DNA from: Trematomus loennbergii
Lineage: Eukaryota; Chordata; Actinopteri; Perciformes; Nototheniidae
DNA length: 64,000 nt
Assembly (NCBI GenBank): GCA_012861695.1
Contig: JAAOOA010000127.1
Span: forward strand, 23,808,767 to 23,872,766
Direction of reading: 5' to 3'
The notes below the pieces were generated by a model that searched no databases, had not been told where the DNA came from, and was given only the letters and a program-made list of their open reading frames with translations. Every line of letters starts with the position of its first letter. The stretch's first letter is position 1. Below, one piece after another: positions 1 to 14,266 of the stretch. The position numbers were made by a program, and so were the translations under genes.

Positions 1-2200
1 CATTAGTTAAAAAAACATTATGTGTTTCAACTGTGGATGAACTTTGTTCTAATGGCTATGAATATATACGAAGCAATAAGTGTATTTCAACTGTTAAAAC
101 ACAGTTATGTGCAATGTAAACGCTCATTAACATATATCTACTGTCGGCCAAAATAAAAAAATGTTGGATGTGGTTGATTATTAACTTTTGTAAATGAAGT
201 ACCAAAGCATAATATAAAGAAACCCCATGTTTTTGATAAGTGTACTGTTCCTTTAAATCAGTATATCTGCCAGTGAAGGCATTCGACAATGACAGCCTTG
301 ACAGCCTTTATATTCTTATCTCCTCAACTCAACAATGACAGATGGTATCTGTTGCAGGTTGCAGGCCGTCACGCTGCACAATAAGTTCTCCTTCCCCATA
401 CCAAGTTCCCACTATGACTGTAAACAATATACATAGCAGGCACGGCCGCACCACCTGACCACTTTGTTTTCCGCAAGTTTCTCGAGACCAACCCGCCATC
501 CTCTCAAGCTTGTCACTAAATCTGTCTCCTTTGTTTTGTCTTTTCTTTGTCTTCTTCCCTCACGCTCGCTCCCCTCTCTTGGCCGTTGAGGTTAACCACC
601 ACTTGTGTTACACTGCATTACAACTCATCAACAATATGCCAGGCAGAAAGAAAAACAACCCACACTTGTTGTCCTCCTTACCTCTCCCTTTCTCGCTCTC
701 ACTTTTTTTCTCGCTTTATCTAAATCACAAAACAAGCGGGCCAAAAACTGAATTGCCTCGAAACCCAATATGGACTCCACCCTGGAGATTACACAGTAAA
801 CTCAGCCAGCCTGCACTAGAATAACAGCCTGGCCTGCTCCCACTGTCCCATGCCCAGTGTGTGTTTGTGTGTGTGTGTTTTTGTGTCTGCAGGCATCTCT
901 GAGTGCTTCACCTTTTCTGCAACTGTCTCGGCGTGAATGCATATCATGTGTTTTATCATTTCTAGCATACCTTTATATATACACCAAAGATAACTCCCTG
1001 TTCTGTTGAGCAGGTTTAGTGTGTATTAGCGTGTGTATGCTTTTGGTTTTCTTTGTAATGTGGGCCTGAGTTTACCCCAGAGTTTCAGAGATAAGCCATT
1101 CCTCATCAGCTGTTGGACAAGAATGTGTTTTTGTACAAAGTGTATTTCAGTCTGTCGTCACCTCATACTCTTTCACACATGACAATAACAAGTGTCACTC
1201 AGCAGAGCCCGCTCATTTATTTTGCTTTCTTGTGTAAAAGTCAAATTACATTTATTTGCAATATAAGCAAATGTGTCAAATGCAAATTTCGTAGATCCAT
1301 CGTCTAATTTATTATTGTACCATTATGGCAATGACTGGATTATTAACAGTGACCCATGTTCCTCTTTAGGAGTAGTAAGTGAACTATGATACTTTAAACT
1401 TTTTAAAATGCACACTCAAATAAATGCAACCAAAGAACTGTTAAGCAATTTCAGTAACATATTATTATATTATATTATAGTTGCGGAAGAGAAAGAAGAG
1501 TAAATTACAGTAAATAAGTAACTCTATAACAGGAAGCTGTATACTTTTGGACACATTCACCAATAAGGAATAATCAGTAAGTGCTTAAGATAATGGGTCA
1601 AAAAATGAAACGTAATTATGCATACAAATATCTACAACTGCGTAAATACTTCTTGAACCAGTTTTTGAATTAACATGAATTATTTCTATAAATAATCATC
1701 TTTGAGCACACTTTTTTCGACTGTATCAAACCTGAACTTAAAAGTCAGATGTTGACAATGTATGGCAGTCAATACATTGTATGTATCCTGCCTGTTGGTT
1801 GAAATAGGGGGGAAATGCTATTTTGATTTGGGTTTCTGAGATTGTGCTGCCCCATAGCTTGGAAAGCTGGATCTAATCTGAAGCCAGTGAGGCTGTGGTG
1901 ATGGAGACTTATCTAATGCTAGGGCTGAAGGCTTCCAATGCCTGTCTCTGGCCTACAACTGGGGCAGAGAGGCTGATTGTTTCCAGCCATGATGGAGGTA
2001 ATGAGGGGGTGGTGGTCATCATGATACACACAGAAACACACACACAGACAAGCACATACACACATAGTGACCTATAAGAGAATATTCATACACGCATGTG
2101 TGTGTGTTTGTTTTCAGCCACAGCACATTGGCTCTCTCCACGGAATACAGGGTCACACTGCTATAGTCGCTCATTAGTGGTCACCTCTTTTGGAGCACAG
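1..2200. other. Non-coding, no gene seen
   Basis: Mostly AT-rich. A pyrimidine-rich stretch lies around 510-720 and a short GT run near 858-880. Open frames here are short, with no family signature or splice support. Confidence 0.6.
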
Positions 2201-2202
2201 AC

Positions 2203-2240
2203 AAACACACACACACACACTCACACACAAATACAAATAT

Positions 2241-2285
<45 letters not shown>

Positions 2286-2287
2286 CT
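2203..2287. repeat. (CA)n microsatellite, interrupted
   Basis: Two CA runs separated by an ATACAAATAT interruption; the second is 20 units (2241-2280). Confidence 0.95.
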
Positions 2288-2289
2288 CA

Positions 2290-5200
2290 TCACCGGCTTC
2301 GCACGAGGAGATTTACAGCACACCTTAACGAAAATCCACTCATCCAGTTCACAGTATTGTGTTTGATGCACGCCATGTTAGGAGCCTTTAAGTGAAACCA
2401 CATGCAGCTCAATTGGAGCATATCTGCTAAATCTCTGTCAAAAGGTGGCTGAGTCATGCCTGTATTGGGAGTACGATCACGCATGTGTGGTTGCTGTATC
2501 ACAAGATGTAGTGTGACAGGCCGCAGGGAAAACAGCTGACAAACGTGGACACAAAAAAACATGCACTCACTCACAAAGATACGCAGCAGACACACACTTG
2601 ACGTCACAGTAGAATAGAAGCGGAAACAATTGAGGAAGTGAACCTTTTACTAAAGAACAGCACAGATCAAGGATATGCATCTTCTCTTACAGTTAATGAA
2701 TGACTGATACAAAATATATTATAGGAAGCATTTAGCAAGAGGTAAGGTTGCACAAGTAGTTTGATTGTTCTCCCATTTCTTAAGAAAATAACTTTGTGAA
2801 GGTACATGTCCAATTATACATAACTACTTTCACTTTTCGACTATCCAGTTTGAACAGCTTTTTTGCTGTTTTCCAGTTGCATTATTTAATGTTAAGTCTT
2901 AAATGACAGACCTTAAGCTAAAAGTAAAGCTTTATTACACGTTGACCTAAAAGCACAGCCATGAAATTGAGGGTGAATGGTGTGGTAACATAGGCTTGCA
3001 TTTTCCCACGCTTACTTGTTGTATGTTAAGGTTTTCCCATAGTTCAGCCCATCCTTTCCCAGCCAAATGTTCCAAATCCAGTGTGGCAGGAACAGCCTGT
3101 TCTTCAGGTCTGTATGGTTACTGAGGGCCCCGACAACCAAGCTGACATTTGGCTGTCCACTCCACTGTTAGTGGCTGACCGTTGGCTCTAAATTTGGCAG
3201 TACATTTTGCCACGAGTCGAATCTTATCAGCATCTCTAAGCTTATGTCCTTTTAAGGTATTTTTAGTTTTATTTTGTTACAGCTATTCGTTGTTAAGATA
3301 GCATTCAGTCAAATGTAGTCCTGCCTTAAAAAAAATGTCTCAATCTTTGCAGAATCAAAATGCAAGATCTTTCATTGAGGGTCTCATTTTTGGTAAAACT
3401 TTCTACTGATTGATTCTACTCCAAAAGGATGGTTGTTGCTATCAAGAGCAGTAAAATCCTTCTTTATGACATTATTATTTTGTGTAGAGCTTTTCAGTGT
3501 CTGATGTGCCTCCATCCTCATTTATCAAGGCCTGTTCCTCAAACTGAAGTGCCAGAATTGTGTTTACTGCAGTAAATATCTCACTTGTGCCCAAAGGAAC
3601 ACATTCATAATGACATGGCCTCTTGCATTTTATAAGCTGGATGGTTTTGGCCAAAATGCCCTCCCGAGTAGACATGGGAAAGGAGAGTGATCCAAGACGT
3701 TGTATTTGCAATCTAGGCGTCTTGAACCACTGAGCCATTAAGACCACCTCAGAGATTTTACCAATTGAGTTTGTAGTCGACCAATTGTTTCCCATGTGTC
3801 CATTCTCTTTTTGTTTCTAAAGCAATGACAATACAAGCACAAAGCAAAGTGACCAGCAGTAATTTCCTCGTACTCATCGTAGACACATGGTCATGATGGT
3901 GGTCAGCTGGTCATCGGCTCCACTCATTTCTCGTTATTCAAGTGCAACTTATTTGCATAGGATGTGAGGTGACACAAAGCCTTTGATCAGTCAGCTTTTG
4001 TTGTCGCTAGTACTTGAGGTTTGCTCGGCGCGTCAGGGCCTTCAAAGGGAAGATCCAGACACGACTTATAAAGCAGGTTACCCTGTTCCTTCAGCACTGG
4101 TCGAACAGGTTACAGATTAACCAGCCACGCGAACGATTGGCCTGCAACAACAACTGCCGCTCGTCTGCTGTCTCGAGCAACATTTATCGCAGCATAATAA
4201 CCCACTTCTTTGTGCGATGGCAGTGCAGGAAAGTTTAATATATCATCCAGTTTTAAGGCCTCAGGTAACTATTGTACAGCACAGGGCACTGCAACTGTTC
4301 AGTAGAGCTGCAAGTTATAAAGTAATTAATATAATCATTGAAAATAGAATGAAACTAATTTATTTGAGTATAAGAAATCATTTAGAATGGTTGATTACAT
4401 TTGGCCCTTAAGAGAACAAAAATCATTTGAATGTATCTAATGTCTGTAGTTATATGGCTTTCAGGCTGGATGACTGACAGAATAGGACTTTTATTGTGTT
4501 TTAACTATTGTTATTCATTGACTAGTGTTAGGCATCTCAACAAGGCGTTTCTCAGTCCATAAACCACGTTGAAGCAGCCCAAAGAAAACATTGTGTAGGC
4601 TGATTATTGAAAAAAAAACACTACCCAAAACAAACAGATATAAAACAACTTTTATTTGTGGATAGGGAATAATAAAAAAATAGGGATAATTGGAAGTATG
4701 AAAGAAGGGAACATGGTGATCTTGTGGGAAAGACAGAACCAAAGCTTCAGTCTGTCTATGAACAAATCAAATGTAAGATATAAACATGTGGGGGTAAAGT
4801 ATTTTTAAAAGTGTAATAAAAGTAAACAAATGTTTTAATTTAAAGTATATTAATGACTTAAGACGTTGGGAATATCCAATTACTGATTAACTTAATTTCC
4901 GTGAATTATCCCTATTTTCCAAATGTAAGTATCAGTTCGAATCTGACATGCCTCAGGGCTTTGAGCACAAACGTAAGACTTGATTTGATTTTACTAGCCC
5001 TCACCATACCAGCCACCAGCCCTCTCACCCGGGATGGAAAGCTCATTTGGGCTTTGTAGGAATGGCTGAATTTTTCCAGTCCAACTGTGGTTGTGAGGGG
5101 AGAAGAGTCTGGAGCACCGGGATGTACCAGATGTGATGCTTTCCTCATATATAAGCATTACGTAGCCCCAGGGTGTGGTTTATAAGTACATGACTGTGGC

Positions 5201-8200
5201 TCCTGCTCAAAGTCTGCAGTATGGGTAAATCATTGGCATATTTCGCTGGTAGTGTAACCTCCTAGGTAATACCAGTGGTTTCTAAAGAAGGGAGGAAGCT
5301 TTTGACAGTATTGACCATGTGTATCAGTGACAATATCACAGGTTTTTGTCCCCCCTAAAAACAACCCTACAAGCCATGCACAGACAGCAGAGCCAGTTTG
5401 CTCATGCTCAACAGGCCATGTCCATATTTGCATGGTATTTACAGTGTTAATGGCAGTTCCTTTTGATCCACACTTCATGTATGTTTGCACAGTAATGCAT
5501 ATATACTAAGCATATCAATAGATAGTGTGTGCCTGCTTAAAGTTCCTAGAAAGTTCCAAGCAGCGCTAGGTTTGGAAAGCCTGCCCTGTGTATGAATAGC
5601 CCGTAATTGCAGCTTGATGGAAAACACTAATGCAGCTCGTAAAAAATGGGACACTTAAGACTGGTGCAATTACTCTTTCCAGCAGACAAAGCCAAGAAAA
5701 CACACCATGCAGCGCCCTCTTTAAGTCATCAGGCTTCTGCCTAACAAACAAGCAGCAATCAATCCAAACTTCTGTTGGTTTGTGTTGCTTCTTAAAATCT
5801 TAACTATGCACTATTGTATTCAATTGCATGTAAAAAGCCACCACAAAACAAATAATTGCTCATAACTTTAACTCTGTTAGACATGAACAAAGAGTGTGGT
5901 CTACATTATTAATAGAATTGCATCAGAATACATGTTTGTACCCATAAGTCATCAAGTCCGTAAATACAGAGAGTGAGCCTCTGTCTTTTGTCAGACTCAT
6001 GCATAGCAGTCAACCGAGCATGTTCAATCAAAGCAGATAAGGTCGCGCGGCACACACTGTAAGACATTAACCATTTGATGGCCAATAAATCATTGATCTA
6101 TGTACAGGAGCTGTTCTGGTCCAATGGTCCCCATATAGAGATATACACTATCTCACTGCTTCTGTCACAAAAGACCGAAAAACAGCTTCAGGCCTAATTC
6201 TTTGTGAAGTTTCTTCTTCCTTGTTACTTGAAAAGTAAACTTAAGCAATATCAATACAACTGGAGAAGTTTAAAGAGGGACATCTGGATAAATCCCATCA
6301 AGCTAAATTGACCAGAACATGGAAAATATGGCTTGTTGCTGTATTTTCTTAAATGCTTTTATGTGGTAGTGATGTTTGTACGGCTGTAAACATGTGTGTG
6401 TGTGTGTTCTGTGTGGAGGGAGCAATACATTTGTGTGTGAGCCTGGTTTGGCTGGTTGTTAATTGTACTATTTGATCATTGTAAACCAGTGTGTGTTGCT
6501 TTGTGTGTGTGTGTGTTCTCAGCCAGTCATTCCCACCCACTTCTGAAGCCTACTTTCTGCTGTCCCTGACTCACAGTTCCCATGGCTCTATTCTGCTGAC
6601 TCGCCTTCCCGCCACTTTTGCTCCCCTTCTTCCTTTCACCGGTCGTGTCCTCCCACCGGCTTTTGTTTTGAATTATGGCAGCAATATTTCCACCCTCTTG
6701 TACTAATTATGCTCTGCGATGATGGGAATGAGTGTGCTTCACTTGGTGCAAAGCTTTGTAGGTTTTCCCACTCTCTCTGGTGTTTTTTTTTTTTTTCTTT
6801 CTGTGGTTTGTCCTCGAAAGCAATTTGCGGGTGCCAAAAACAAAGAAGAGCTTGTTAGGCGCTCACAATCAGTAGATTATAATTATGTTGAGTGATTATG
6901 AAAGGGAGAGTGAGATACAAGAGAGCTAGAGGGAAGTACAATTATCTGTCAGTGTGGTTTGTCGTGTCATATTTCTGAGCATGAATGGGTATTTGTGTGA
7001 TACATGTGCATTCACAGTATGTAGGCCGTGTACTTTTTTAAAATGGTTTTAGTGTTAAGGTTAACCTTTCAAATCATAACAATTATAAAACACAGTATAT
7101 TTGACATTTCAGTCAAATTTGCATGTAAAAATCTGAATTGTATCAAATCAATCAAAATTGCTCCAAAAAGGTCCAAATCTACTACATGTGGAATTATGTT
7201 TCTTTCTTGTGACATTTCACTTGAGTCCTTACTCAAAGAGACAGTCCATCTAGCTATGGCTCACTTGAGAATGCCTTTTTAAATATCATACAAGGATTTT
7301 GGGTTGTACAGATCTGGATATTTTCCTGCCACATCCATTGTGACAGCTACAAGACCACAGAACAAAAACCTGACAAGAGACAAATGTATGTGAGAGGAAG
7401 TGAAAAGAAAAAGACATGTCTGATTTTGTGGGATCTTTAAACTGGATTATAGTACGGTTGTGTGAACTGTGTCTACCTGCGTTGACACATGGCTAACTGC
7501 TGCTGTTGGGTGTTTCTAAAAACATAAAAGGTGGCGGTCTTGAGGCCCATCATGTGGTGCCAGTGTATTTTGGGTCATGACAGGATGGCTAAGAAACTAG
7601 TGTTTTCCATGAAATTTGCCTTGGATGTATAATCCTAAGATGGATTTGTTTGTTTTGGAAGGCCCACTGAACTTTCATCTAGTGCCAGCATGAAGCCCCA
7701 AATTGAATATTTATTTAATATCTTATAAACAGATTGCAATGAAACTTGCCAAGCTCTAGGATACACTTTAATCAAAAACTGGACGTAATGAACAGTGCAC
7801 CCTCTAGGGACAGCTAGAGGGGCGCCATGATTACTTGTGCTGATGGATGATTGTGACATTTCTGTAAACAAATAGCTGCCTTAAAGTGCTTTTAGTAACA
7901 ACTATACTGTTTGTATGACTGCACTCTATGAGGATATGCAATAACATTGTTGACTATTGTGACTGGTGGTGTATTGGGCAAATGGATGGTTTTCTAATCG
8001 TAAGGTCTGATTTAGACATGGAATAGTACCTAACCCCTCCTGCAGGCATGTCTACGGTACGGTAATAAAGCAAATTGCTTGCTGCTTTAAAAAGATTAAC
8101 AAATTACGATGGAGAAAATGATACATATGCAGTCATACTGTTTGGTCCAATCCAGTTTAGTTGTATTAAAGTTGATGTGGAGTGTAGAGGCTGAGTGAGG

Positions 8201-9300
8201 CTGCCAGTCTAGCTAAGTAAGAATTGTAATATCTGTTACATGTAAATGGTTTAAACCAACAGTGGACTTTCCCGTCCCACCTTCCATTACCACTGTCCTG
8301 AGGCAGCCGGCCACCACGCTCTCTGTTTCTTCATTCCTATCCCCTGCAGTCCTGCTCTTGCAGCACAACCCAGCACAGTATCACATTCCCGCTGTCCATC
8401 ACTGGCACAAGGCCCCCGCTTAGCAGCAGAGAAAGTCCTCAGGGTCAGCTCATAATGGACCTAAATGCAGCTCATTATCCTGATAAGGCAGGGGCGGTGG
8501 CCAGGCAATGGCTGCCTGACTGGCTGGATGACAGCCACACAGCTTTGACAGGTAGACAGAGCTAGACACAGCCATGGAGGCTATCTGATGGACCCAGGTG
8601 ACAGATCCAGTTGCACCGGCCTGCTGCTCTGAGGCGATGGAAGGGGGAGAAACTGGACGCCGCGGAGCCACACAATGATATCTCCAGTTCTGCCCCTCTG
8701 CTGTGTGATGGAGTGCTGTGAAAGTGACTCCCTCGCCCCTCGGGATGTGTGCACTGTAAAACATATCTGGCTTTACAAATCATTGTACATGGTCAGCTTA
8801 AAGTAGTTTTTTTTCTTTTTTGCAGCGGTTGAGGTACAATACCCATAGATATTTTAAGATTACAATACATTGGTTATTTGAGCTTTTTCCTCCTAATATA
8901 TACTAATTACAACATTCAAAGAGTTTTTCCAATTGTTAGACTTCCAGTCTGGTTTGGTGGAGACACTATATTTAGATTTGTGCTGGACCTACTTTTTTAA
9001 CTGAAAGGAGTCCCTGAGAGATTATTGGAGGCAGGTGTAATTCACCTGATGCTATTGGAGTGATGTGTTATTTCCTGAAGCATTGTAAGATGTCTCCAGT
9101 TGAAAGTAATCTGCATTTTGGAATAATCTTATCTCATCTTAGTGGCTCCACTTGTTATCAGTTTGAACATTGATAAGGACCTTATAGCGGTATTTGTGTG
9201 TAGGCATGATTTTCTCAGTGAGTGTGGTTTAGTCACAGTTGGAGGAAGGCCACACTGCCCTGTAGCTATCAGTCCTTACCATCAGGTGGGAGGGGAGCAC
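2290..9300. other. Non-coding, no gene seen apart from the SINE relic
   Basis: No exon with codon bias and splice sites was found. A dispersed-repeat-like piece may lie at about 7650-7860, but its ends are not visible. T-run at 6781-6796. Confidence 0.55.
3600..3748 (-). mobile_element. tRNA-derived SINE relic
   Basis: The minus strand carries a perfect polymerase III A box TGGCTCAGTGG (3727-3737) and, 31 nt further on, a decayed B box (TTGGATCACTC, 3685-3695), with a tRNA-like lead GGTGGTCTTAA. Spacing fits a tRNA head, but stem pairing is poor, so a functional tRNA is unlikely. The 3' limit is unclear. Confidence 0.5.
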
Positions 9301-9301
9301 A

Positions 9302-9317
9302 GGGGGGGGGGGGGGGG
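9302..9317. repeat. Poly-G tract (16)
   Basis: Sixteen consecutive G, 160 bp before the GT array. Confidence 0.9.
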
Positions 9318-9476
9318 ATTCTGTCAACAGTCCCAGGCCCCGGGCATTTAAGAAGAAGCCACAGATTCTCTTACCACCAGATGTCAGCCACAACAGCACC
9401 ACAAACTCTCACTCACTGATCAACTTCTCTGTGTCCCTTCCACCCATAACAGTATCCTCTCTGCCCTTAGGTTAGT

Positions 9477-9624
<148 letters not shown>

Positions 9625-9667
9625 CTCAGTTTCTCTTTGTGTACATCCCCTGTGTGTGTCCCTGTAG

Positions 9668-9668
<1 letters not shown>

Positions 9669-9709
<41 letters not shown>
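9669..9709. repeat. (GT)n microsatellite
   Basis: About 20 GT units. Confidence 0.95.
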
Positions 9710-9711
<2 letters not shown>

Positions 9712-10018
9712 GTCCGTGTTGATATGCCCGGTGGAGGCATGTTGGGCATATGCCGACTTTCCGTCAGTGGGAGTTTGGCAGCCATAGCACAGGGGTATAC
9801 GGGGGCATGAGTGTCGTTCAATGGACACATCTGACTCCTCTCTCTTGCCTTTGGCACACACTTCTCTGGTATAGGGTGACGAGGTAAGAGATAGCAGCAA
9901 CTGGTACACTTTAGGCACTACACACACACACACACACACTTCAGATCAGATATTCAATGCATAAAGAAAAAAACACATGCATCATCTTAACGCACCAATA
10001 GAAAATGATTGTACTACC

Positions 10019-10021
<3 letters not shown>

Positions 10022-10059
<38 letters not shown>

Positions 10060-10070
10060 CACACACAAAC
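10022..10070. repeat. (CA)n microsatellite
   Basis: About 18 CA units followed by an imperfect CA stretch. Confidence 0.95.
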
Positions 10071-10414
10071 ACACACTGATACCTACTCATTTTACTTTTT
10101 TTCATTTCCAGTATATACTATACCAGGCTTGTTGAGGGTGAGGAGGTATGTGACTTGATAAAAGAGCGGTTGTTGAATGGGTATCACGCTGCTCAGCATA
10201 TTTCACCATAATCGCTCGCAGCCATCATTTTGACAAAGCATTCCTTATGAAGTTAGCAATTTGCCAACTCCAGTTTAAGTCCACATTATCCAGGTGCATA
10301 TATGCTACCTGCATGCCTTTTTCAACAGGCTTACATTGTGCATTAACAGATTTAGAAAAGGGTTTTCTTCTTAGATGGTGATCTTGCGGGCTTTTGCATT
10401 GTCTGCCGCACACT

Positions 10415-10458
10415 CACACCCCTCCACACCCTCCACACCCTCCACACCCCTCCACACC
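10415..10458. repeat. CCTCCACAC minisatellite
   Basis: About four copies of a 9-10-base C-rich unit with variable C number between copies. Confidence 0.8.
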
Positions 10459-10459
10459 T

Positions 10460-13400
10460 TCATAAGAAGGGAAATACATAATTACAGCTTTCTCTCAGAC
10501 GTACAATTACAGCTGACTGCTTTTGGTCTTTTTGCACCCACCAACAAAGGCATGGAGTATCACATAAAGTCTCATCTGTTTTTTTTGTATTGAAATGAAG
10601 CCAAGCCACTAGTGATTCAACCCATGTCTGCTGTTTTATTTTGGCATGAAATGAAGTCAGGCTGAGAGGACAGATGTGGGAAGTGACATAGTATTGGGAT
10701 AAAAGTGACCTACACTCTCTATTTCTCACACACATGTACGCATGCATACACACACAGCGCCCACCTCTGTTTCTCACATCACTCTGAAATAGCTCCTTGT
10801 TCACCTCGGATGAGAGAGGTGGGGGAGGTAGCGAGAAATTGCAAAAAAAGAGACAGAAATGCGAGAAAGGGTGAGAGTTGACCTTTGGGTCCCGCTGAAG
10901 CGAGCTCTGTAAGTGAGGGGGCGGGTGGCTGAACTAAGTGGCTGATTCATTTCCCCAGAGACCCCTTCCCCCAAGCCCGTCCACACACACTAACACACAC
11001 CCTTTCCCCTGTGGATGGGTTCAGTGATCCAGGTGCTGGCCTCTGCAGAGATGGCAACATGGCCTCGTCTGACCCGAGGGAGCCCAGTTGGGGTTGAAGG
11101 TCACGACAGAATCCTCCCACTCTCTGTCCGTGTGTGTTTTTGGCTGTGAAGACCACAGACGGAGCCTCAGGAAATATGGTTGCCTCTAGGCCCTGCCTGA
11201 CCTCTGTTCATTTTATTTATCTTTAGAGAACAGAGAAGAACAGGAGAAAGAAGTCTGCAAAGTTAGACGTTTAGATATAAATGCGCCTGTAGGACTTAAA
11301 GTTAAACTGAAGTTAATGTTTTAGTGCCAGTCGAGAAAGAGCTTATATAGGGTTGCCAAGTCAGAGAAAGTAGGTTTTGTGTTTTAATATAATGATGTGC
11401 TCTATTGTTTTTAGTTTGTGGTTTTGAATGTACTCCTTGTCATTGACTGTACTGTCAACTGGGCAATATTGACATTTCTTCACACCCTATCTCTACATTT
11501 CTATCAACACTGTTGTCCAAGACAAGGCCTCAAACATTCATATGAACTTGGCACGCAAATGAACTTGTTCCCCTCCCCCACGTCTGCTTGCCGCTCCCCC
11601 TCCCCCACCTCCATCCCTGCCTCATCGGTGTTGTCTTTCAGCTTGATGCTAAGTCAGGCAGCTGTCTTGTTTTGGGTTACGGTGAGTGACGCTCAGGTAA
11701 CAAAAGCTCAACGCTGCCCCGTCAGCACTCTCCCCTCTGTCAGCAGTGCAGAGGCAGATGCTCTGTGAGGCCGCGATAGCAACGCCATGCCGGCAACAGA
11801 CAGCACTGAGGGATGTATAAATTAGAAATGATCACTTTGTGAATAAGATAATGGCCATTAATTATAAAGGCTTCCTGGTGGAAGAGAAACCAGCATCAGG
11901 TTTGCATTATAAATGAAGGTATTTGTTCTGTGGTCAATGGTGTTCAATATGGATGAGGTTTTCCATCAACCGGTATCTGTGGGAAACTGTAAAACAAACG
12001 TGTAATATCTTTCATGGAAGTTAGTTAAGGAATACGTTATTTGAGTGTGTGCTGCTCAAGGGCCCAGCTATTTCTAAATGGGTGCCAATTATGGTTCAAA
12101 GGTTCCAATACACAGCGGAAATTCAACATAAATGAAAGAGCAAAACAAAGTGAGAATTTTATGAGAAGTTGAAAAGAACCCATTTCTCAAGGGCTCTCTG
12201 TTGGATTTACTTTATAGAAAACTTCAAAGTCATCTGTAAATATACAGAGGAGACATACTATATATATATTTTATCCAAGAGGTGGTCCTGGCGCCAAATG
12301 AACAAGTAGCACGAAAAACGGAACAAGTGAATTCCCCATCTTCTGAACGTAATGGGCCTGCTGAGAGAAGAGAGGCGGTATAGATGTGGCGTGGTGTCGT
12401 GAAAGTTGCACAGACATGATATAGAGGGGGCAGGAAACAGACGACAGCAAACAGGGAGCATCTGCAGACTGAATAATTACAGACTCAACAGAAACAAAGA
12501 TGGTAAAGATACGTGTGCACACACAAACACACACACACGTTGTGCTGTGAGGACAGCGGGGGTTTTAAGGATGAAAAGGGATAGACTTTACACACTCAAG
12601 TCCCCCCCCCCCCTCTCCCACTCTTTGGCGGTTCCAAACAGAGACCCCAAAGATGCTGACTGGCAGGAAGAAAGGCAGAAAAGAGGCTCAAAGAGAAAGA
12701 CGGAGTGGCACCTAGTAAAGGAAGAGACAGCGTGTCTTTACTACTTCCTGCTGCCTGGCAGCTGAAGCTGAGAGGAAGATCCTTGTCTCTTTTTGCCTCC
12801 TTTTAATTATGTCCAATTACAAGGCTAGCACGCCAGGACTTATTACACGGCAACCATAGAGCCCCCCTTGAGTATGTTTGTGGGACAGAGGCGCATATTA
12901 TGGTGGTTTAGCGTAGCAACATTTCCAAGGCCCCGGCTCCAAGGGGCCTTTGCCGTTTTCTTTTTGTGGTTTTAATGAGAACTGAAAGCATGAAAATGCA
13001 TCAGTAGAAACAGGCCCCCCACTATAAATGAGCAGCACTCTTCCCGTAGTTCACTATAGGCCAGCTCTGGAGGTAGCAGGCGGACAATGCTCCTACACAT
13101 GTGTCACTCCTCAAACTGTGTTATGGTAGCTGGTAATGTCTTTATCATAATTGTGCATGATGGAAGACTAAAGGGGCGACGGGACAAAAGCGCTGAAATG
13201 GTGGTCCTAAAGATGCTACATAATAGGAAGAGGATGAGCTGAATTGGGTCTCCTATTATATTCCCAGAGTCCTCATATGTAAGTGGGTGCGCATGCAATG
13301 TGTGTCCTATATGTTGTGCATGTGACATCTTGAGGGACCTTTTTTGGCAGGACTTTCATGGATATAACATTGAATAAAATACCCCAGCTGCAATATAATA

Positions 13401-13525
13401 ATCACTGTTTTCTTCACTACAGTAGTTTGTATAAATAAGTCATATTTTCATTCTGCCAGATCTCCAGCAATTGATCATTTAAAAGTTGTCTTGTCTTGTG
13501 TGACCAACTTTAAAAAAAAGACATG
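10460..13525. other. Non-coding; possible conserved regulatory stretches
   Basis: No coding signal. Around 11815-11930 and 12785-12860 there are low-repeat blocks with homeobox-type TAATTA/ATTA cores, which look more constrained than the flanks. Conservation was not tested. C-run at 12602-12613. Confidence 0.45.
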
Positions 13526-13822
13526 ATAACCTTAAAGGTAGGGTAGGTAATTTTGGAGAAACCAGCTCGAGTGCGCTAGAATTTGAGATGGAAGGCTGAC
13601 AGGCAGGTAGGCCATCCAGTTACTTTAGCCGGGCCGGCTAAAATGATTGGTCGTGCTTTTTACAGTACTACGGCTTCCACAGATGACATTTTTTATGGAT
13701 TTTTTGTCAAAGCACTTAAGATATTCATTGCTATTGGGATGTTAAGAGCATTCCATGGAATATAACAAAAAGTGTATCTCGAGCCGGTTTCTCAAACTTA
13801 CCTACCCCACCTTTAAGGGAAC
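13526..13822. mobile_element. MITE with about 40-bp inverted repeats and TTAA ends
   Basis: Terminal inverted repeats at 13530-13571 and 13778-13818 match at nearly every position (core AGGTAGGGTAGGTAA against AGGTGGGGTAGGTAA, both continuing to GCTCGAG). Each end abuts TTAA, the target site of piggyBac-type transposases. The interior of about 200 bp has no coding capacity. A non-autonomous piggyBac-like element is the best reading. Confidence 0.75.
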
Positions 13823-13922
13823 TGTAATGTATGTATTGCATAATATATTGTGCTCTATATTGAAACCTTTATCTCATGCGGGCCATCCTATTCTCTTCCA
13901 TCTTTCCAAAGTCTTGTAATTC

Positions 13923-14266
13923 TAACGGCCCGTCCACACAGCGGCTTTGGAAGCTTCTTCCAACGCTTCTGCCCATTCACTTTGAATGGGGTGACGTCAC
14001 TTTTCGCCGAACTGCATTGTGGGAAGCAGAGCGGAGCTTTCCTGGCATTTCAGGCTGCTAAAGTTGAGCTATGTTCAACTTTTGAAGCTTCTGAAGCTTT
14101 CGGTGGAAGCGTCAGCCAATCAAATCATATGCCAGTACAAGCTCTAGCCAATCAAACCGCTGCTTGTGTGTCAGGGGCGGGAGATTCATGTGATTGGTTG
14201 TTGGTCGAGCTTCAGACACGCCAGCCGGCAAGCTTTTTCCAAAGCCGCTGTGTGGACGGGCCGTTA
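13923..14266. mobile_element. MITE with long inverted repeats, TA-flanked
   Basis: The left end ACGGCCCGTCCACACAGCGG is repeated inverted at the right end; pairing continues through CTTTGGAA, over about 30 bp. TA dinucleotides flank both ends (13923-13924 and 14265-14266). The interior is GC-richer and non-coding. It lies 100 bp from the preceding MITE. The superfamily is uncertain; TA flanks would fit Tc1/mariner-like mobilisation. Confidence 0.75.

Noticed and set aside
12990..13090. Search for let-7-type microRNA hairpins, since let-7 genes lie near PPARA in human
   Set aside because: A GGAGGTAGCAGG string at about 13070 resembles the let-7 start only in part and no hairpin or mature sequence follows; no let-7 gene seen anywhere.
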